This document shows positions 27,760-36,996 of a stretch of DNA of 64,000 nt, piece by piece. Position numbers and translations under genes: made by a program. Position 1 is the stretch's first letter. Every line of letters starts with the position of its first letter. The notes beneath the pieces are model-generated. The model was not told where the DNA came from. It saw only the letters and a list, made by a program, of their open reading frames with translations, and did no database searches. Source of the stretch: Bradyrhizobium sp. AZCC 2176 (GTDB lineage Bacteria > Pseudomonadota > Alphaproteobacteria > Rhizobiales > Xanthobacteraceae); the NCBI RefSeq assembly GCF_036924645.1, contig NZ_JAZHRX010000001.1:4863501-4927500 (forward strand), written 5' to 3'.

Positions 27760-28380
27760 ATGTCTCGTACGATAGCGTATTCGCTGCGAATGATTGGTTT
27801 TGGCGCTATTCTGGCGGCGCCCTTGGCATGGGCTCAGGAGACTGCGCCGGTACGCGTGCGTGGCACCATCGAAGGTGTCATTGATAGCGCTGCCTACATG
27901 GTTAAGACACGCGATGGAGCCGAACTAAAAGTGACGCTTGCCGAAAAGCCGCAGATCGCCGGAATCGTCAAGGCGTCGCTTTCCGATATCAAGGAGGGCT
28001 CGTTCGTCGGCGTTACCGCGATGCCCAAGGCCGACGGCAGCTTGAGCGCACTCGAAGTACACATTTTCCCAGAGGCCATGCGCGGAACTGGTGAGGGACA
28101 CTATCCGTGGGATCTTCGGCCACAGAGCACGATGACGAACGCGAACGTTGAACAGATCGCTGCTGCTGTTGATGGGCGCACGTTGACGTTGAAATATAAG
28201 GACGGGGAGAAGAAAATCTTCGTCCCCGCCGATGCACCCATCGTCGCTTACGTACCGGGAGACAAGAGCGATCTCAAGCCTGGCGCGAAAGTCCTCATCA
28301 TCGCGGCCAAGCAGCCTGATGGAACGTTGCAGGGGCGCGCCTGGCGCGTCGGTCGGGATGGACTAACGCCGCCAATGTGA
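27760..28380 (+). CDS. Secreted DUF5666-like protein
   Basis: 206 residues from the ATG at 27760, preceded by GGGAGGAAG. Signal peptide to about residue 26 (LAAPLAWAQ), then two OB-like beta domains: RVRGTIEGVIDSAAYMVKTR with LKVTLAEKP, and NVEQIAAAVDGRTLTLKYKD with KKIFVPADAPIVAYVPGDKS. The pattern resembles periplasmic DUF5666 proteins often linked to metal or heme systems. Stands alone, downstream of a divergent oxidoreductase pseudogene; the 320-base gap between them holds no other gene. Confidence 0.75.
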   Translation: MSRTIAYSLRMIGFGAILAAPLAWAQETAPVRVRGTIEGVIDSAAYMVKTRDGAELKVTLAEKPQIAGIVKASLSDIKEGSFVGVTAMPKADGSLSALEVHIFPEAMRGTGEGHYPWDLRPQSTMTNANVEQIAAAVDGRTLTLKYKDGEKKIFVPADAPIVAYVPGDKSDLKPGAKVLIIAAKQPDGTLQGRAWRVGRDGLTPPM

Positions 28381-28514
28381 CTGCAGCACGAGCGAGTAGC
28401 TCCGAGTGAGTGGCTCTTTCTTGTAAAGCCCGCGACGGCAATACGCGGATGCGGATCAGGCGGTAGCGCCGAGAGTTGGTACATCCGGTTATGGCACAAA
28501 CCGGCTGTTGGAGG

Positions 28515-28542
28515 CCGGGCAGAGCATGTCCGCTCTGCCCGG
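28515..28542. repeat. Hairpin next to recombinase copy 1
   Basis: CCGGGCAGAGC / GCTCTGCCCGG, 11-bp perfect stem with a 6-base loop, 6 bases beyond the recombinase stop. No T-run follows on the minus strand. The same hairpin with a compensating end-pair change lies beside the second recombinase (39355-39382). Confidence 0.7.
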
Positions 28543-28547
28543 GTCTT

Positions 28548-29183
28548 TCAGACATCAACTTGTTCCGCTATTGCCAAAGCATCGTCTACTTCGATCCCGA
28601 GATATCTGACGGTGCTTTCGATCTTGGTGTGGCCAAGCAGAAGCTGGACGGCCCTGAGATTGCCGGTGCGACGGTAGATCAGGGTAGCCTTCGTGCGTCG
28701 GAGCGAATGCGTCCCGAAAAGCCTAGGGTCTAGTCCAACGCTGCCTATCCATTCCGAGACGAGGCGCGCATATTGCCGCGTCGTCATACTGCGTTCGGCA
28801 CCACGACGACCAGTGAACAAGAACTCTCCGGGTCTTTTGTTGGCAACCTTCAAATAGTCATCGACTGCTTGGCGGGTCTGTTCGCTCAACTCGAATCTGA
28901 CTGGCCGGCCAGTTTTCTTCTGTCGGACCGTTGCCCGATCCGCTGCGTATCCGCTGGCGGCGATATCTTCGACCTTGATCGCTACGACGTCACAGCCACG
29001 CAGCTTGCTGTCGATCGCCAAGTTGAACATGGCGAGGTCCCGAGCACGACCTTCGATCTGGAGTTTTGTCCGGATCGACCAAACGTGTTTGGGGCGCAAC
29101 GGGGGCTTTGCTCCGGTCACCTTGCCCTTATTCCAGGGCACTCGCTTATGGGATGCGAGGGTCGCGTTCTCGTGATCTTGCAT
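28548..29183 (-). CDS. Minimal tyrosine recombinase
   Basis: 211 residues from the ATG at 29183 (GAGGAG 7 bases upstream; an ATG at 29189 is too close). Only the catalytic domain is present, with Arg in SKLRGCDVVAIKVED, Lys in QKKTGRPV, the HSLRR box, His in LLGHTKIESTV and Tyr in VRYLGI; the arm- and core-binding domains of phage integrases are absent. A complete active site means it may be functional. A decayed relative on the same strand lies 10.8 kb away (39388-40019). Both end in the same hairpin. Confidence 0.9.
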   Translation of the reverse strand: MQDHENATLASHKRVPWNKGKVTGAKPPLRPKHVWSIRTKLQIEGRARDLAMFNLAIDSKLRGCDVVAIKVEDIAASGYAADRATVRQKKTGRPVRFELSEQTRQAVDDYLKVANKRPGEFLFTGRRGAERSMTTRQYARLVSEWIGSVGLDPRLFGTHSLRRTKATLIYRRTGNLRAVQLLLGHTKIESTVRYLGIEVDDALAIAEQVDV

Positions 29184-29453
29184 GGCCATACTCCTCGGTT
29201 AGAGAGGGCGAGAAGCATGAGCCAGGGCGTTGGAACTAGGTCAGCTTTCGGGCCACTACGGACTTCGCGTCTGGCCCGGCGACGAGGGACCGGTAGCGAA
29301 TGACCCAAAGCTGTCGTCGCTGCTGTGCGCGGCCAAATGAGAAACGAATCTTTTGCGGCAGGTATTGCCCCGAAGGACAGTTGCTCGCCGGGCGAAAATC
29401 TGATGCTATTCTTTGGGAGAAGCTTCCCTGCCAACAATAGAACGAAGGAGAGA

Positions 29454-29936
29454 ATGATGCGCTCACTCCTACTCGCCGCGCTCGGCATTACCGCGTTCTC
29501 CGCAACCATGGCTGTCGAGACACCTGAGGCAAATGCTGTCGTCTATTGTGCCGCCGGTGTCTACCGCGCCGGCTGCGTCGCCCGACCCGGCGCCGTCGTC
29601 CGACCCGGCGGCGTAGCATCCGTCCGAGGTGTTGCCCGTCGTACTACTCGGCGTGTTGTTCGGCGATCCGACATGATGCTTAAGCACGACATCTCGCTTC
29701 TCGGCCACCTCGATAACGGCCTCGGCTTCTACCGCTTCAGTTACAACGGCAGCGACAAGGCCTATGTCGGCGTGATGGCGCAGGAAGTCCAGACAGTCAT
29801 GCCCGCGGCGGTATTGCGCGGCAGCGACGGCTATCTGCGGGTCTTCTACGACAAGCTCGGTCTGAAGTTCCAGACCTACGACCAGTGGGCGGCATCGGGC
29901 GCTCATATCCCGGCCGGCACACCCGTTGAGCAGTAA
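29454..29936 (+). CDS. Secreted protein with S74-like intramolecular chaperone domain
   Basis: 160 residues, start chosen at the ATG after AAGGAGAG. Signal peptide to about residue 27 (PEANA), a short Cys-containing stretch, an Arg/Val-rich linker (VARRTTRRVVRR), then a peptidase S74-like domain from RSDMMLKHDI through YVGVMAQEVQTVMPAAVLRG and SDGYLRVFYDKLG. The S74 Ser-Lys dyad spacing S-D-x-x-x-K is kept (Ser72, Lys77), implying possible self-cleavage before Ser72. In phage tail spikes this domain folds and trims the trimer; on a small secreted bacterial protein its role is unknown. Confidence 0.7.
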   Translation: MMRSLLLAALGITAFSATMAVETPEANAVVYCAAGVYRAGCVARPGAVVRPGGVASVRGVARRTTRRVVRRSDMMLKHDISLLGHLDNGLGFYRFSYNGSDKAYVGVMAQEVQTVMPAAVLRGSDGYLRVFYDKLGLKFQTYDQWAASGAHIPAGTPVEQ

Positions 29937-30020
29937 CGCTTGGACAAGCAAGGACGCAAGAATCCGTTGCCGTGGCGGCACGGCATCTTCGATGTGCAGC
30001 TCCGATCAAGCGCATAAGGC

Positions 30021-30036
30021 GCCCGCTTTAGCGGGC
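30021..30036 (+). terminator. Short hairpin after the S74-like gene
   Basis: GCCCGC-TTTA-GCGGGC, 85 bases after the stop codon; no T-run, so only a possible terminator. Confidence 0.35.
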
Positions 30037-30262
30037 TGCCGCGCAACGATTCAGTGCCTTGGCTTCGAAGAGCCCCAATACGCACGGCAACAAGTTGCCA
30101 AAATGCCTCCGAGGTAGATGTTGAGGAGCAAAGAAGCGCGGCTGTGCGCCATTGTTGTCCAAAGATTGTTTCAAACTAGGCTTGCGCCCAAAGAGGCGCT
30201 GAATGGGCTCGCGGCACCGCGCCCCCGAGCGTTTATGAACTAAGATCATAGGAGCGTTGACG

Positions 30263-32209
30263 ATGTTCTGTTTGTCCTCCATCTCCGCAGCCGCGCTGGC
30301 TGCTGTTTGTGCCGCAAGCGTGTTTGCCACGACTGTCGCCGCACAAAATGCGACCATGGACATCGGCACGCTCGACAAGGAGGCAGCCGATAAGGCTTTC
30401 CCCACCAAGCCTCCATACTCGCCATATGCGGGCCGTAATTTCCCGACGCGGCCGTACTTCGGCGACACGCACACGCATACCTCTTACTCGATGGACGCGG
30501 GCGCGTTCGGCGCTCGGCTCGGCCCAAAGGACGCTTATCGCTTTGCCAAGGGCGAGGAAGTTATCGCTTCCAGCGGACAACGCGCGAAACTTTCGCGCCC
30601 GCTGGATTTCATGGTGGTAACGGATCATTCGGACGGCATGGGTTTTTTTCCGCAATTGATCGGCGGCGATGCCAGCCTGCTCGCTACGCCGCAGGGCCGG
30701 AAGTGGTACGACGGGATCAATTCCGGCAAGGGCGCAGAGGCCGCCATTGATATCGTCACCAGCTTCGGCAAGGGGCAAATGCCCAAGGGCTTCCCCACGC
30801 CGGGGACGCCGGCCTATCGCAGCGCGTGGCGCGAAACGATCAAGGCGGCGGAAGAAGCCAATGAACCGGGTCGCTTCACTGCTTTCATCGGCTATGAGTG
30901 GACCTCGAACGCTGGCGGCAACAACCTTCATCGCAATATCATTTGGCGCGACAACGGCGCCAAGGCCAGTCTCGTCGAACCCTTCACCACGTTGCCGCCG
31001 CTCGGCAGTCCAAATCCCCGCGATCTCTGGAAATGGATGGCGATGTGCGAGGAAAAAACCGGCGCCGAAATTCTTGCGCTCGCGCACAACGGCAATCTGA
31101 GCAACGGTCGGATGTTTCCGATCATCGAGTCGTTCAACGGCAAGCGGATCGACCGCGAATATGCGGAGAACCGCACCCGTTGGGAGCCGCTCTACGAAGC
31201 CACGCAAATCAAAGGCGATGGCGAGACCCATCCATTTCTTTCGCCCAACGATGAATTTGCAAACTTTGAACGTTGGGACAAGGGCAACCTCGATCTGACA
31301 GAAGTGAAGAAACCGGAGATGCTTGAATTCGAGTACGTCCGTTCGGCATACAAGAACGGGCTCAAGATGGAAGCCGAACTCGGCGTAAATCCCTACAAGT
31401 TCGGCCTGGTCGGCAGTACCGATGCGCATACCGGGCTTGCGGCAGTCGAGGAAGATAATTTCTTCGGCAAGACATCTTCTGCCGAACCGAGTGCCGATCG
31501 CGCGATGCATCCGTTCGTCAAGACCGACAAGGCCGTCATCATGGGCTGGGAGACGACGGCGTCCGGCTACGCCGCGGTATGGGCCACCGAAAATACCCGT
31601 GAGGCGATTTTCGACGCCATGAAGCGGCGCGAAACTTACGCGACTACCGGCCCGCGCATGGTCGTTCGTTTCTTCGGCGGCTGGGATTTCGAGGCCGCCG
31701 ACGCCAACAATCGCATGCCGGCGCGAGTTGGCTACACCAAGGGCGTACCGATGGGTGGAGACCTGAACAACGCTCCACAAGGAAAGTCGCCCACCTTCCT
31801 TGTCGCCGCCTTGAAGGATTCGATCGGTGCAAATCTGGACCGCATCCAGGTCATCAAGGGCTGGGTCGGAAAGGACGGCCAAACGCAGGAGCGAGTTTAC
31901 GACGTCGCGGTTTCCGGCGGCCGCACGATCGGCGCCGACGGCCGCAGCAGGACATCCGTCGGCAGCACGGTTGACGTCGCAAATGCGACATGGACCAACA
32001 CCATCGGCGCGGGCGAGATGATTACAGTCTGGAAAGATCCCGACTTCGATCCCGCTTTGCGCGCCTTCTACTATGTCCGCGTGATCGAAATTCCGACGCC
32101 GCGCTGGACGGCCTACGACGCGAAATATTTCGGCATCAAAATGCCGGCGGAAGTCACGATGACGACCACCGAACGGGCCTATACCTCGCCGATCTGGTAC
32201 ACGCCTTGA
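30263..32209 (+). CDS. DUF3604 protein (PHP-like, secreted)
   Basis: 648 residues from the ATG at 30263 (GGAG 8 bases upstream). A signal peptide (cleaved near TVAAQ) and a long DUF3604 domain: RPYFGDTHTHTSYSMDAGAF with metal-binding His pair, DFMVVTDHSDGMGFFPQL, EILALAHNGNLSNG, FGLVGSTDAHTG and RRETYATTGPRM. The HxH/TDH/DAH pattern matches PHP-like metal sites, suggesting a metallohydrolase acting in the periplasm. It is followed with a four-base overlap by a parvulin-type isomerase gene and then a HupE/UreJ gene, a cluster that recurs in proteobacteria as far as I recall. Substrate unknown. Confidence 0.9.
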   Translation: MFCLSSISAAALAAVCAASVFATTVAAQNATMDIGTLDKEAADKAFPTKPPYSPYAGRNFPTRPYFGDTHTHTSYSMDAGAFGARLGPKDAYRFAKGEEVIASSGQRAKLSRPLDFMVVTDHSDGMGFFPQLIGGDASLLATPQGRKWYDGINSGKGAEAAIDIVTSFGKGQMPKGFPTPGTPAYRSAWRETIKAAEEANEPGRFTAFIGYEWTSNAGGNNLHRNIIWRDNGAKASLVEPFTTLPPLGSPNPRDLWKWMAMCEEKTGAEILALAHNGNLSNGRMFPIIESFNGKRIDREYAENRTRWEPLYEATQIKGDGETHPFLSPNDEFANFERWDKGNLDLTEVKKPEMLEFEYVRSAYKNGLKMEAELGVNPYKFGLVGSTDAHTGLAAVEEDNFFGKTSSAEPSADRAMHPFVKTDKAVIMGWETTASGYAAVWATENTREAIFDAMKRRETYATTGPRMVVRFFGGWDFEAADANNRMPARVGYTKGVPMGGDLNNAPQGKSPTFLVAALKDSIGANLDRIQVIKGWVGKDGQTQERVYDVAVSGGRTIGADGRSRTSVGSTVDVANATWTNTIGAGEMITVWKDPDFDPALRAFYYVRVIEIPTPRWTAYDAKYFGIKMPAEVTMTTTERAYTSPIWYTP

Positions 32210-33069
32210 TCGCTCGGCTGCTGAGAGAGCCGTTACTGCAGTTCCTCGCGCTCGGTGCCATGCTGTTCGCGCTCTACGGGCTCGCCGGCAAGCGAAGCGC
32301 GGAGGCGCCCGATAAAATCGTGGTTTCCGCCTCGCGGGTCGCCAACCTCGGCGACGGATTTGCGCGGACGTGGCGGCGGCAGCCGAACGAGCAGGAACTG
32401 CAGGGCCTGATCGAGGACTACATCCGCGACGAGGTGTTCTACCGCGAGGGCAGGGCGGCCGGACTGGACCGCGACGACGCCGTCATCCGCCGTCGCGTGC
32501 GGCAGAAGATGGAATTTCTCGCCGAGGACATGTCCGTACCGGAGCCGAATGATGAGCAGCTTGCAGCCTATCTCGCGTCCAATCCGGAGTTATTCCGAGC
32601 CGAAGGTCAACTTACATTCCATCATGTCTTTCTGAGCGCCACGCGGCGGGCGAATACCATCGAGAGCGACAGCAAACAGGTTGCGAGCGTCCTGGCTCGC
32701 GCCGACGCGGCTGTGGATGCGACGTTACTTGGCGATCCGTTCCTGCTTGGCGAGGAGTTTCGTGGCGTCTCGCCAAGCAAGGTAACGAGCATATTTGGCG
32801 AAGACTTCTCCAAGCGGATAGCGGCCATGGAGGCGGGCCGTTGGCAGGGACCGGTTTCTTCGGGCTTTGGACAGCATTTCATCTTTATCAGCGAACGCGT
32901 TTCCGGAGGGTTGCCATCGCTCGATGCTGTCCGACCAGCCGTCCGCCGCGAGTGGGCGAACGCCCGCCGCCTTGAGGCGGAACAGAAGCTTTATTCTTCG
33001 CTTCGGGGACGCTACGAAATCGTGGTGGAGGCCCCTCGGGAAAAGGCGGCGGAGGCCGCCAGCCGATGA
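32206..33069 (+). CDS. Parvulin-type peptidyl-prolyl isomerase, membrane-anchored
   Basis: 287 residues starting at a TTG that overlaps the DUF3604 stop (TTGA). One amino-terminal TM segment (LLQFLALGAMLFALYGLAG), a SurA-N-like helical part (ELQGLIEDYIRDEVFYREGR) and a PpiC rotamase region (GQLTFHHVFLSATRR ... GRWQGPVSSGFGQHFIFISE). It probably helps fold or mature the DUF3604 protein or an outer component in the periplasm (inference). The extended frame upstream to 31990 overlaps the previous gene and is not used. Confidence 0.85.
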   Translation: MIARLLREPLLQFLALGAMLFALYGLAGKRSAEAPDKIVVSASRVANLGDGFARTWRRQPNEQELQGLIEDYIRDEVFYREGRAAGLDRDDAVIRRRVRQKMEFLAEDMSVPEPNDEQLAAYLASNPELFRAEGQLTFHHVFLSATRRANTIESDSKQVASVLARADAAVDATLLGDPFLLGEEFRGVSPSKVTSIFGEDFSKRIAAMEAGRWQGPVSSGFGQHFIFISERVSGGLPSLDAVRPAVRREWANARRLEAEQKLYSSLRGRYEIVVEAPREKAAEAASR

Positions 33070-34088
33070 ATCGCTTCCGTTTTCTCTTTGCCGTTCTGAT
33101 GGTGCTGCTGCCGCAACTTGCCTTCTCGGATGAACTTCGGCCGGGCTATCTTGAGGTGCGCCAGACCAGCCCTGACGCCTATAATCTGCTTTTCAAGATT
33201 CCCGCGCGGGGGGAAGACTTGCGGCTCGCGATCTACGTCAAACTGCCCGAAGGCACTCAAGATGTAGCGCCGCCGCGGGCATCATTCAGCGACGGTGCCT
33301 ATGTCGAACGCCGTACCATTCGGCGGGATGAGGGGCTCGCCGGGCAGGCGGTATCGATTGAGGGCCTGTCGGACGCATCGACGGATGTACTGGTTCGGAT
33401 CGAAAGCCTTGCCGGCGCAGTACAGACCGAACGGCTTTCCCCGACGAAGACGGCATTCATTATTCAAGCGGTGCCCGGCGCGGGAGAAGTGGCGGCGACC
33501 TATCTGCGCCTTGGCGTCGAACACATTCTTTTCGGCTTCGATCACCTGCTGTTCGTGCTGGCGTTGGTGATCCTCGTTCGAGACTGGCGCCGCGTTGCCA
33601 TCACTGTGACGGCCTTCACCATTGCACACAGCATTACGCTTGCCGCGGCGACGCTAGGTTTCGTGAACGTGCCGGGTCCGCCCGTGGAAGCGACCATAGC
33701 GCTGAGCATCATGCTGGTTTCCGTTGAGATCCTGAATGCACGCGGTGGAAAGCCAAGTCTGACCGCACGTCTGCCGTGGCTGGTTGCCTTCAGCTTTGGG
33801 CTTTTACACGGTTTTGGCTTCGCCGGAGCCCTGGCAGAGGTGGGATTACCCCAACATGCGATCCCCATTGCGCTGCTGTTTTTCAACCTCGGCGTGGAGA
33901 TTGGGCAGTTGGCTTTCGTGGCTGCGGTCCTAACGGCGGGCGGTTTGTTCCGCACCGCAACGGCGCTTCGCCTCGAACCTGCCCTAATTCAGCGGACAGC
34001 CAATCGGCTCGACGTGATCGCGGCGTACGCGATCGGCACGGTGGCGGCCTTTTGGCTGATCGAGAGGACCTCTGCCTTTTTTGTGTGA
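33066..34088 (+). CDS. HupE/UreJ-family membrane protein
   Basis: 340 residues; ATGA overlap with the isomerase stop. A signal peptide, a ~130-residue periplasmic domain and a HupE/UreJ_2 carboxy domain with six to seven TM segments containing the HILFGFDHLLFVLALVILVR motif and FGLLHGFGFAGAL, the conserved His/Asp positions of nickel or cobalt permease-like HupE proteins. It may import or sense a metal for the upstream PHP-like hydrolase (inference). Last gene of a three-gene operon. Confidence 0.88.
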   Translation: MNRFRFLFAVLMVLLPQLAFSDELRPGYLEVRQTSPDAYNLLFKIPARGEDLRLAIYVKLPEGTQDVAPPRASFSDGAYVERRTIRRDEGLAGQAVSIEGLSDASTDVLVRIESLAGAVQTERLSPTKTAFIIQAVPGAGEVAATYLRLGVEHILFGFDHLLFVLALVILVRDWRRVAITVTAFTIAHSITLAAATLGFVNVPGPPVEATIALSIMLVSVEILNARGGKPSLTARLPWLVAFSFGLLHGFGFAGALAEVGLPQHAIPIALLFFNLGVEIGQLAFVAAVLTAGGLFRTATALRLEPALIQRTANRLDVIAAYAIGTVAAFWLIERTSAFFV

Positions 34089-34139
34089 AGTCCGTAGGCG
34101 GGGCGTCGACATGCAATGAGGCTGGCGACTTCCGTTTTT

Positions 34140-34234
34140 GGCACCTTTGAGACATGCCCGTCTATCCTGAGAATGTCGGTTCACCGGGCGGACCGGAAGT
34201 AGCCGTGGTCCGGTCAAACCGACGCGAATGACCC
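34140..34234 (+). repeat. Interspersed ~95 bp repeat, copy 5
   Basis: GGCACCTTTGAGACATGCCC ... GACCGGAAGTAGCC ... GACGCGAATGACCC, 50 bases after the HupE stop codon. Confidence 0.75.
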
Positions 34235-34334
34235 TGAACGGACATGCGTCGAATCGAGGGGCAATTGGACGGTTCGATTAAACGAACCGTTAGAACCTTT
34301 CGAGCACAAATGCCGGGAACAACTGGAGATTACG

Positions 34335-34553
34335 ATGTCACTCGCTTTCGCGTTGGCCTTCGCGGCAGCTGCCTTGGTCGAAGCCGCCGGTTACTTCTTC
34401 AAGCTTAACAAGAACCTCGTCGCGGGCGCTCGCACCCTGATCATTATGGTCGGCCTCTGGTTTGCCGTTACGGCAAGCCGCGAGACGATCACCACTAAAG
34501 GGACACCATCAGAGATTAAGTTGGGACACCTTCCGTCTCACCGCACAGCTTAG
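34335..34553 (+). CDS. Small membrane protein
   Basis: 72 residues, two hydrophobic segments (LAFALAFAAAALVEAAGYFF and ARTLIIMVGLWFAVTAS). No family recognised. The tail after residue 55 is polar and poorly constrained, so the true stop may have shifted. Confidence 0.45.
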   Translation: MSLAFALAFAAAALVEAAGYFFKLNKNLVAGARTLIIMVGLWFAVTASRETITTKGTPSEIKLGHLPSHRTA

Positions 34554-34588
34554 GCGGCACTCGCCCGAAGGATTAGGTAGGTTGCCCT

Positions 34589-34963
34589 ATGACGTATAGT
34601 GATACTGCTTGGTTGGGCTGTTTTGCTGTGCTGGGCGCGTCCGCATTCATCGTGTTGCGTCCAAAATGGTTCTTCGGTCGAAAATTGTCGTTGGAGGAAG
34701 CGCTCGCGTTCTGTTGGGTGCAATGGTCGATCTATATGGGGGCGTTCGTAATCTACATCGGGCTAACGCTGCCGTTAGGTCTTTCGCGCGATGCGCACGG
34801 CCCGGCGATTGGCATTGCCGTTTGTTCATCCATTGTTGCCGGTCTGGGGTTGGCACGGGTCACTAGCGACTGGAAGAGCGCGGTGAGCAAATCTATTTTT
34901 GGTCTGTTTGGCCTCACTCTTGTAGTGGTTCCCCTCACTGCCGCCTTAGCTCTCTCAAAATGA
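34589..34963 (+). CDS. Four-helix membrane protein of unknown function
   Basis: 124 residues with four predicted TM segments (about residues 8-22, 43-66, 74-92 and 103-122). 35 bases downstream of the previous small membrane protein gene in the same direction. Codon positions look coding. No motif recognised. Confidence 0.5.
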   Translation: MTYSDTAWLGCFAVLGASAFIVLRPKWFFGRKLSLEEALAFCWVQWSIYMGAFVIYIGLTLPLGLSRDAHGPAIGIAVCSSIVAGLGLARVTSDWKSAVSKSIFGLFGLTLVVVPLTAALALSK

Positions 34964-35258
34964 CAACTCGTCGAGCAACAAACCCCGTGCACTTCCGGTA
35001 CTTACCCTACGCGGACTTCGCCTTAGGCCGCCTCGGATGCGGCACCGCTCGCATCTCGCGTCGTCTGCGTTTGGAAACATTTTCTAGCCTGAATGATTTA
35101 CTCCCGGGGCTTCGCAAGATGCGAGGCATTCATGAACCCTCTCTCGGCGAGCGACGTGTTCCTTACGGTCGCGATCATGAGCGCCACTTTCCTGACCGAT
35201 TGATTGGAATGCTTTGAAAGGAGCGCTCGATCTGGGCAACGCATAGCTGATGCGAGGT

Positions 35259-35468
35259 CTAGGACTCCGCAAGCTTAATGGTTGAGACTGGCCACCTTCC
35301 ATCATGACCTTCGATGGAAATCCGAAGCCCGTGCAATTCATCCAGCCAAACGTTCTCGACCCTGCCTGCCTTTCCGTCGGTAAGCACGACGGCTTTGCCG
35401 ATCAATTCGGATTGGGCCGCACCGTACTCATTCAAAATCTTTGACGCGCGGCGCTTCACCGACGGCAT
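35259..35468 (-). CDS. Small PRC-barrel-like protein
   Basis: 69 residues from the ATG at 35468. The segment ELIGKAVVLTDGKAGRVENV followed by LDELHGLRISIEGHDGRWPV has the beta-rich DGKxGxVxxV look of PRC-barrel domains. Cytoplasmic. A second small gene (35514-35714) lies just upstream on the same strand, so the two may be co-transcribed. Confidence 0.5.
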   Translation of the reverse strand: MPSVKRRASKILNEYGAAQSELIGKAVVLTDGKAGRVENVWLDELHGLRISIEGHDGRWPVSTIKLAES

Positions 35469-35513
35469 TGCTCGTCCATGTTCGGCCGAGCCGTCTGTGC
35501 TGTCCAAAGCGGC

Positions 35514-35714
35514 TCAACGCCGAAGTTTGTTCCAGCGCTCAGCACTGGGAATGATTGATGGTGACTGCTCGTCCAATTCGCGCAGCCGGTCGATTTGCGT
35601 TCTAAGGCTTCCCGGCAATTCCGGCTCTTCTTTTAGGAACGCGCGTAGCCTCTCACCGATCTCTTGAACGATCGCTCGGCTGTGTTTGGGGTCTATGTCA
35701 ATACGGTTGCGCAT
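35514..35714 (-). CDS. Small hypothetical protein
   Basis: 66 residues, start at the ATG after GAACGAGG. Highly charged helical sequence (AIVQEIGERLRAFLKEEPEL, then RTQIDRLRELDEQSP) of a kind seen in short Bradyrhizobium proteins. The longer frame upstream to 36248 is not credible. Confidence 0.5.
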   Translation of the reverse strand: MRNRIDIDPKHSRAIVQEIGERLRAFLKEEPELPGSLRTQIDRLRELDEQSPSIIPSAERWNKLRR

Positions 35715-36128
35715 AACGAAGCCTCGTTCGGGGAAGAAGGCGCCAGCATCGGCGACCCAGCGCCTGCGCCACCACCTACCCCTCCCGCAGCTTTCCCGCT
35801 TGCGAGCACGGCTGGCAATTCTGAACGGAACCGGAGACCGCCGCTTTTGGCTATCTGCGCGAACGCTTTGAGAACAGCGGGCCCCGCAGTAGGAACCTTT
35901 GGCTATCCGCGACATGCGCCATGTAGTTAACGGCGAGCGACGGTCTCGTGCTTCTAAAGTCTTGACCGGAGCTTTCGTTCCCTGACTTCTAATCGTGACG
36001 CCGTTCGGAACGGAAGGGGAAGCAATTGGAGCGCCGAGCCGACGCATTGAGGAACTTGCCGCGCGCTCTGGAACCATTTCAGAGAATGTCCGGTTTAGTC
36101 CTGTGGGGCCGATGGAGGAACCATCGCC

Positions 36129-36329
36129 ATGAGGATCGAATATCTTGCTGCAATCGCGATAGTTGCCGTTGCCGCTGGTACTGGACTGGCGGTCCATTCT
36201 GTCGGCTCGCTGCCGCCCGAAAAGCAGTCCACGCCTGCCGCCGCCCAATTGGCGACCCTGTTAGCTGAGTCCGTGGATCCGTTTTTGCTTCGGTCCGGCC
36301 GGCCGACGCCCGCGCGCGACGATACTTAG
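36129..36329 (+). CDS. Small exported or membrane-anchored protein
   Basis: 66 residues; GGAGGAACC ribosome site 9 bases before the ATG; a single hydrophobic segment at residues 5-25 (YLAAIAIVAVAAGTGLAV). No family recognised. Confidence 0.4.
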   Translation: MRIEYLAAIAIVAVAAGTGLAVHSVGSLPPEKQSTPAAAQLATLLAESVDPFLLRSGRPTPARDDT

Positions 36330-36516
36330 CGCCTCGTCTGGCAACGACCGCTGTAACGCCTTCTCACATCCCATGGCGCTCGCATCCATACGTCCGTTCC
36401 TCGTCTGTCGGATTGAACGCGAGAATAGTTCCGCTGCTTCAGCCTACGCCGCAACGTCGTCGGCGCGCCGATTCACTTCGCAGCACATGGCGGATGCCAG
36501 TCATCAGGAGGCCTCC

Positions 36517-36971
36517 ATGCCGGAGATCAACACCAGGTTTCTGTTCACGCTCGCTCTCGAAATTCAAGTATCCAGTCTCGGCGATACTCCATACGGCCGC
36601 CGACGCATGTTTCATTTTGATGGCGGCAGCTTCGACGGGCCGAAGCTTAAGGGCAAGGTGTTGCCAGGCGGCGAGGGTTGGTCGTTGATCCGCCGCGACG
36701 ACGTGATGGAGGTGGACGCGCGGTGATCCTCGAAACCAACGACAACCATCAAATCTACGCGGCCTGGAAGGGACTTCGCCATGGTCCGAAAGAGGTCATG
36801 GATCGCCTTTATCAAGGCGAGATCGTCGACCCGGGAGCCTACTATTTCCGCACCACGCCATACTTCGAGACGAGTTCAGAAAAGTACAGTTGGATGAACT
36901 GCATCTGCTCGATCGCCAGCGGCTCGCTTTCTACGAATGCACGAACGCTAGATGTTTTTCAGGTGTTGTAG
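36517..36971 (+). pseudogene. DUF3237 protein, single frameshift
   Basis: The ATG at 36517 follows AGGAGG. The first part reads MPEINTRFLFTLALEIQVSS ... FDGPKLKGKVLPGGEGWSLI to VDAR, then a stop at 36724-36726. The next frame continues VILETNDNHQIYAAWKGLRH ... YYFRTTPYFETSSEKYSW to LDVFQVL. Joining GCGCGG-TGATC with one extra G restores the ~150-residue DUF3237 fold, so a G is missing near 36722. Either a recent mutation or a base-call error. Function of the family is unknown. Confidence 0.75.
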
Positions 36972-36996
36972 TCGATGCATCAGACGTCCGCTGCTG

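Noticed and set aside
30233..31882. 549-residue open frame on the minus strand opposite the DUF3604 gene
   Set aside because: It mirrors the codon structure of the plus-strand gene, whose motifs, start signal and operon overlaps are convincing; the antisense translation has no motif.
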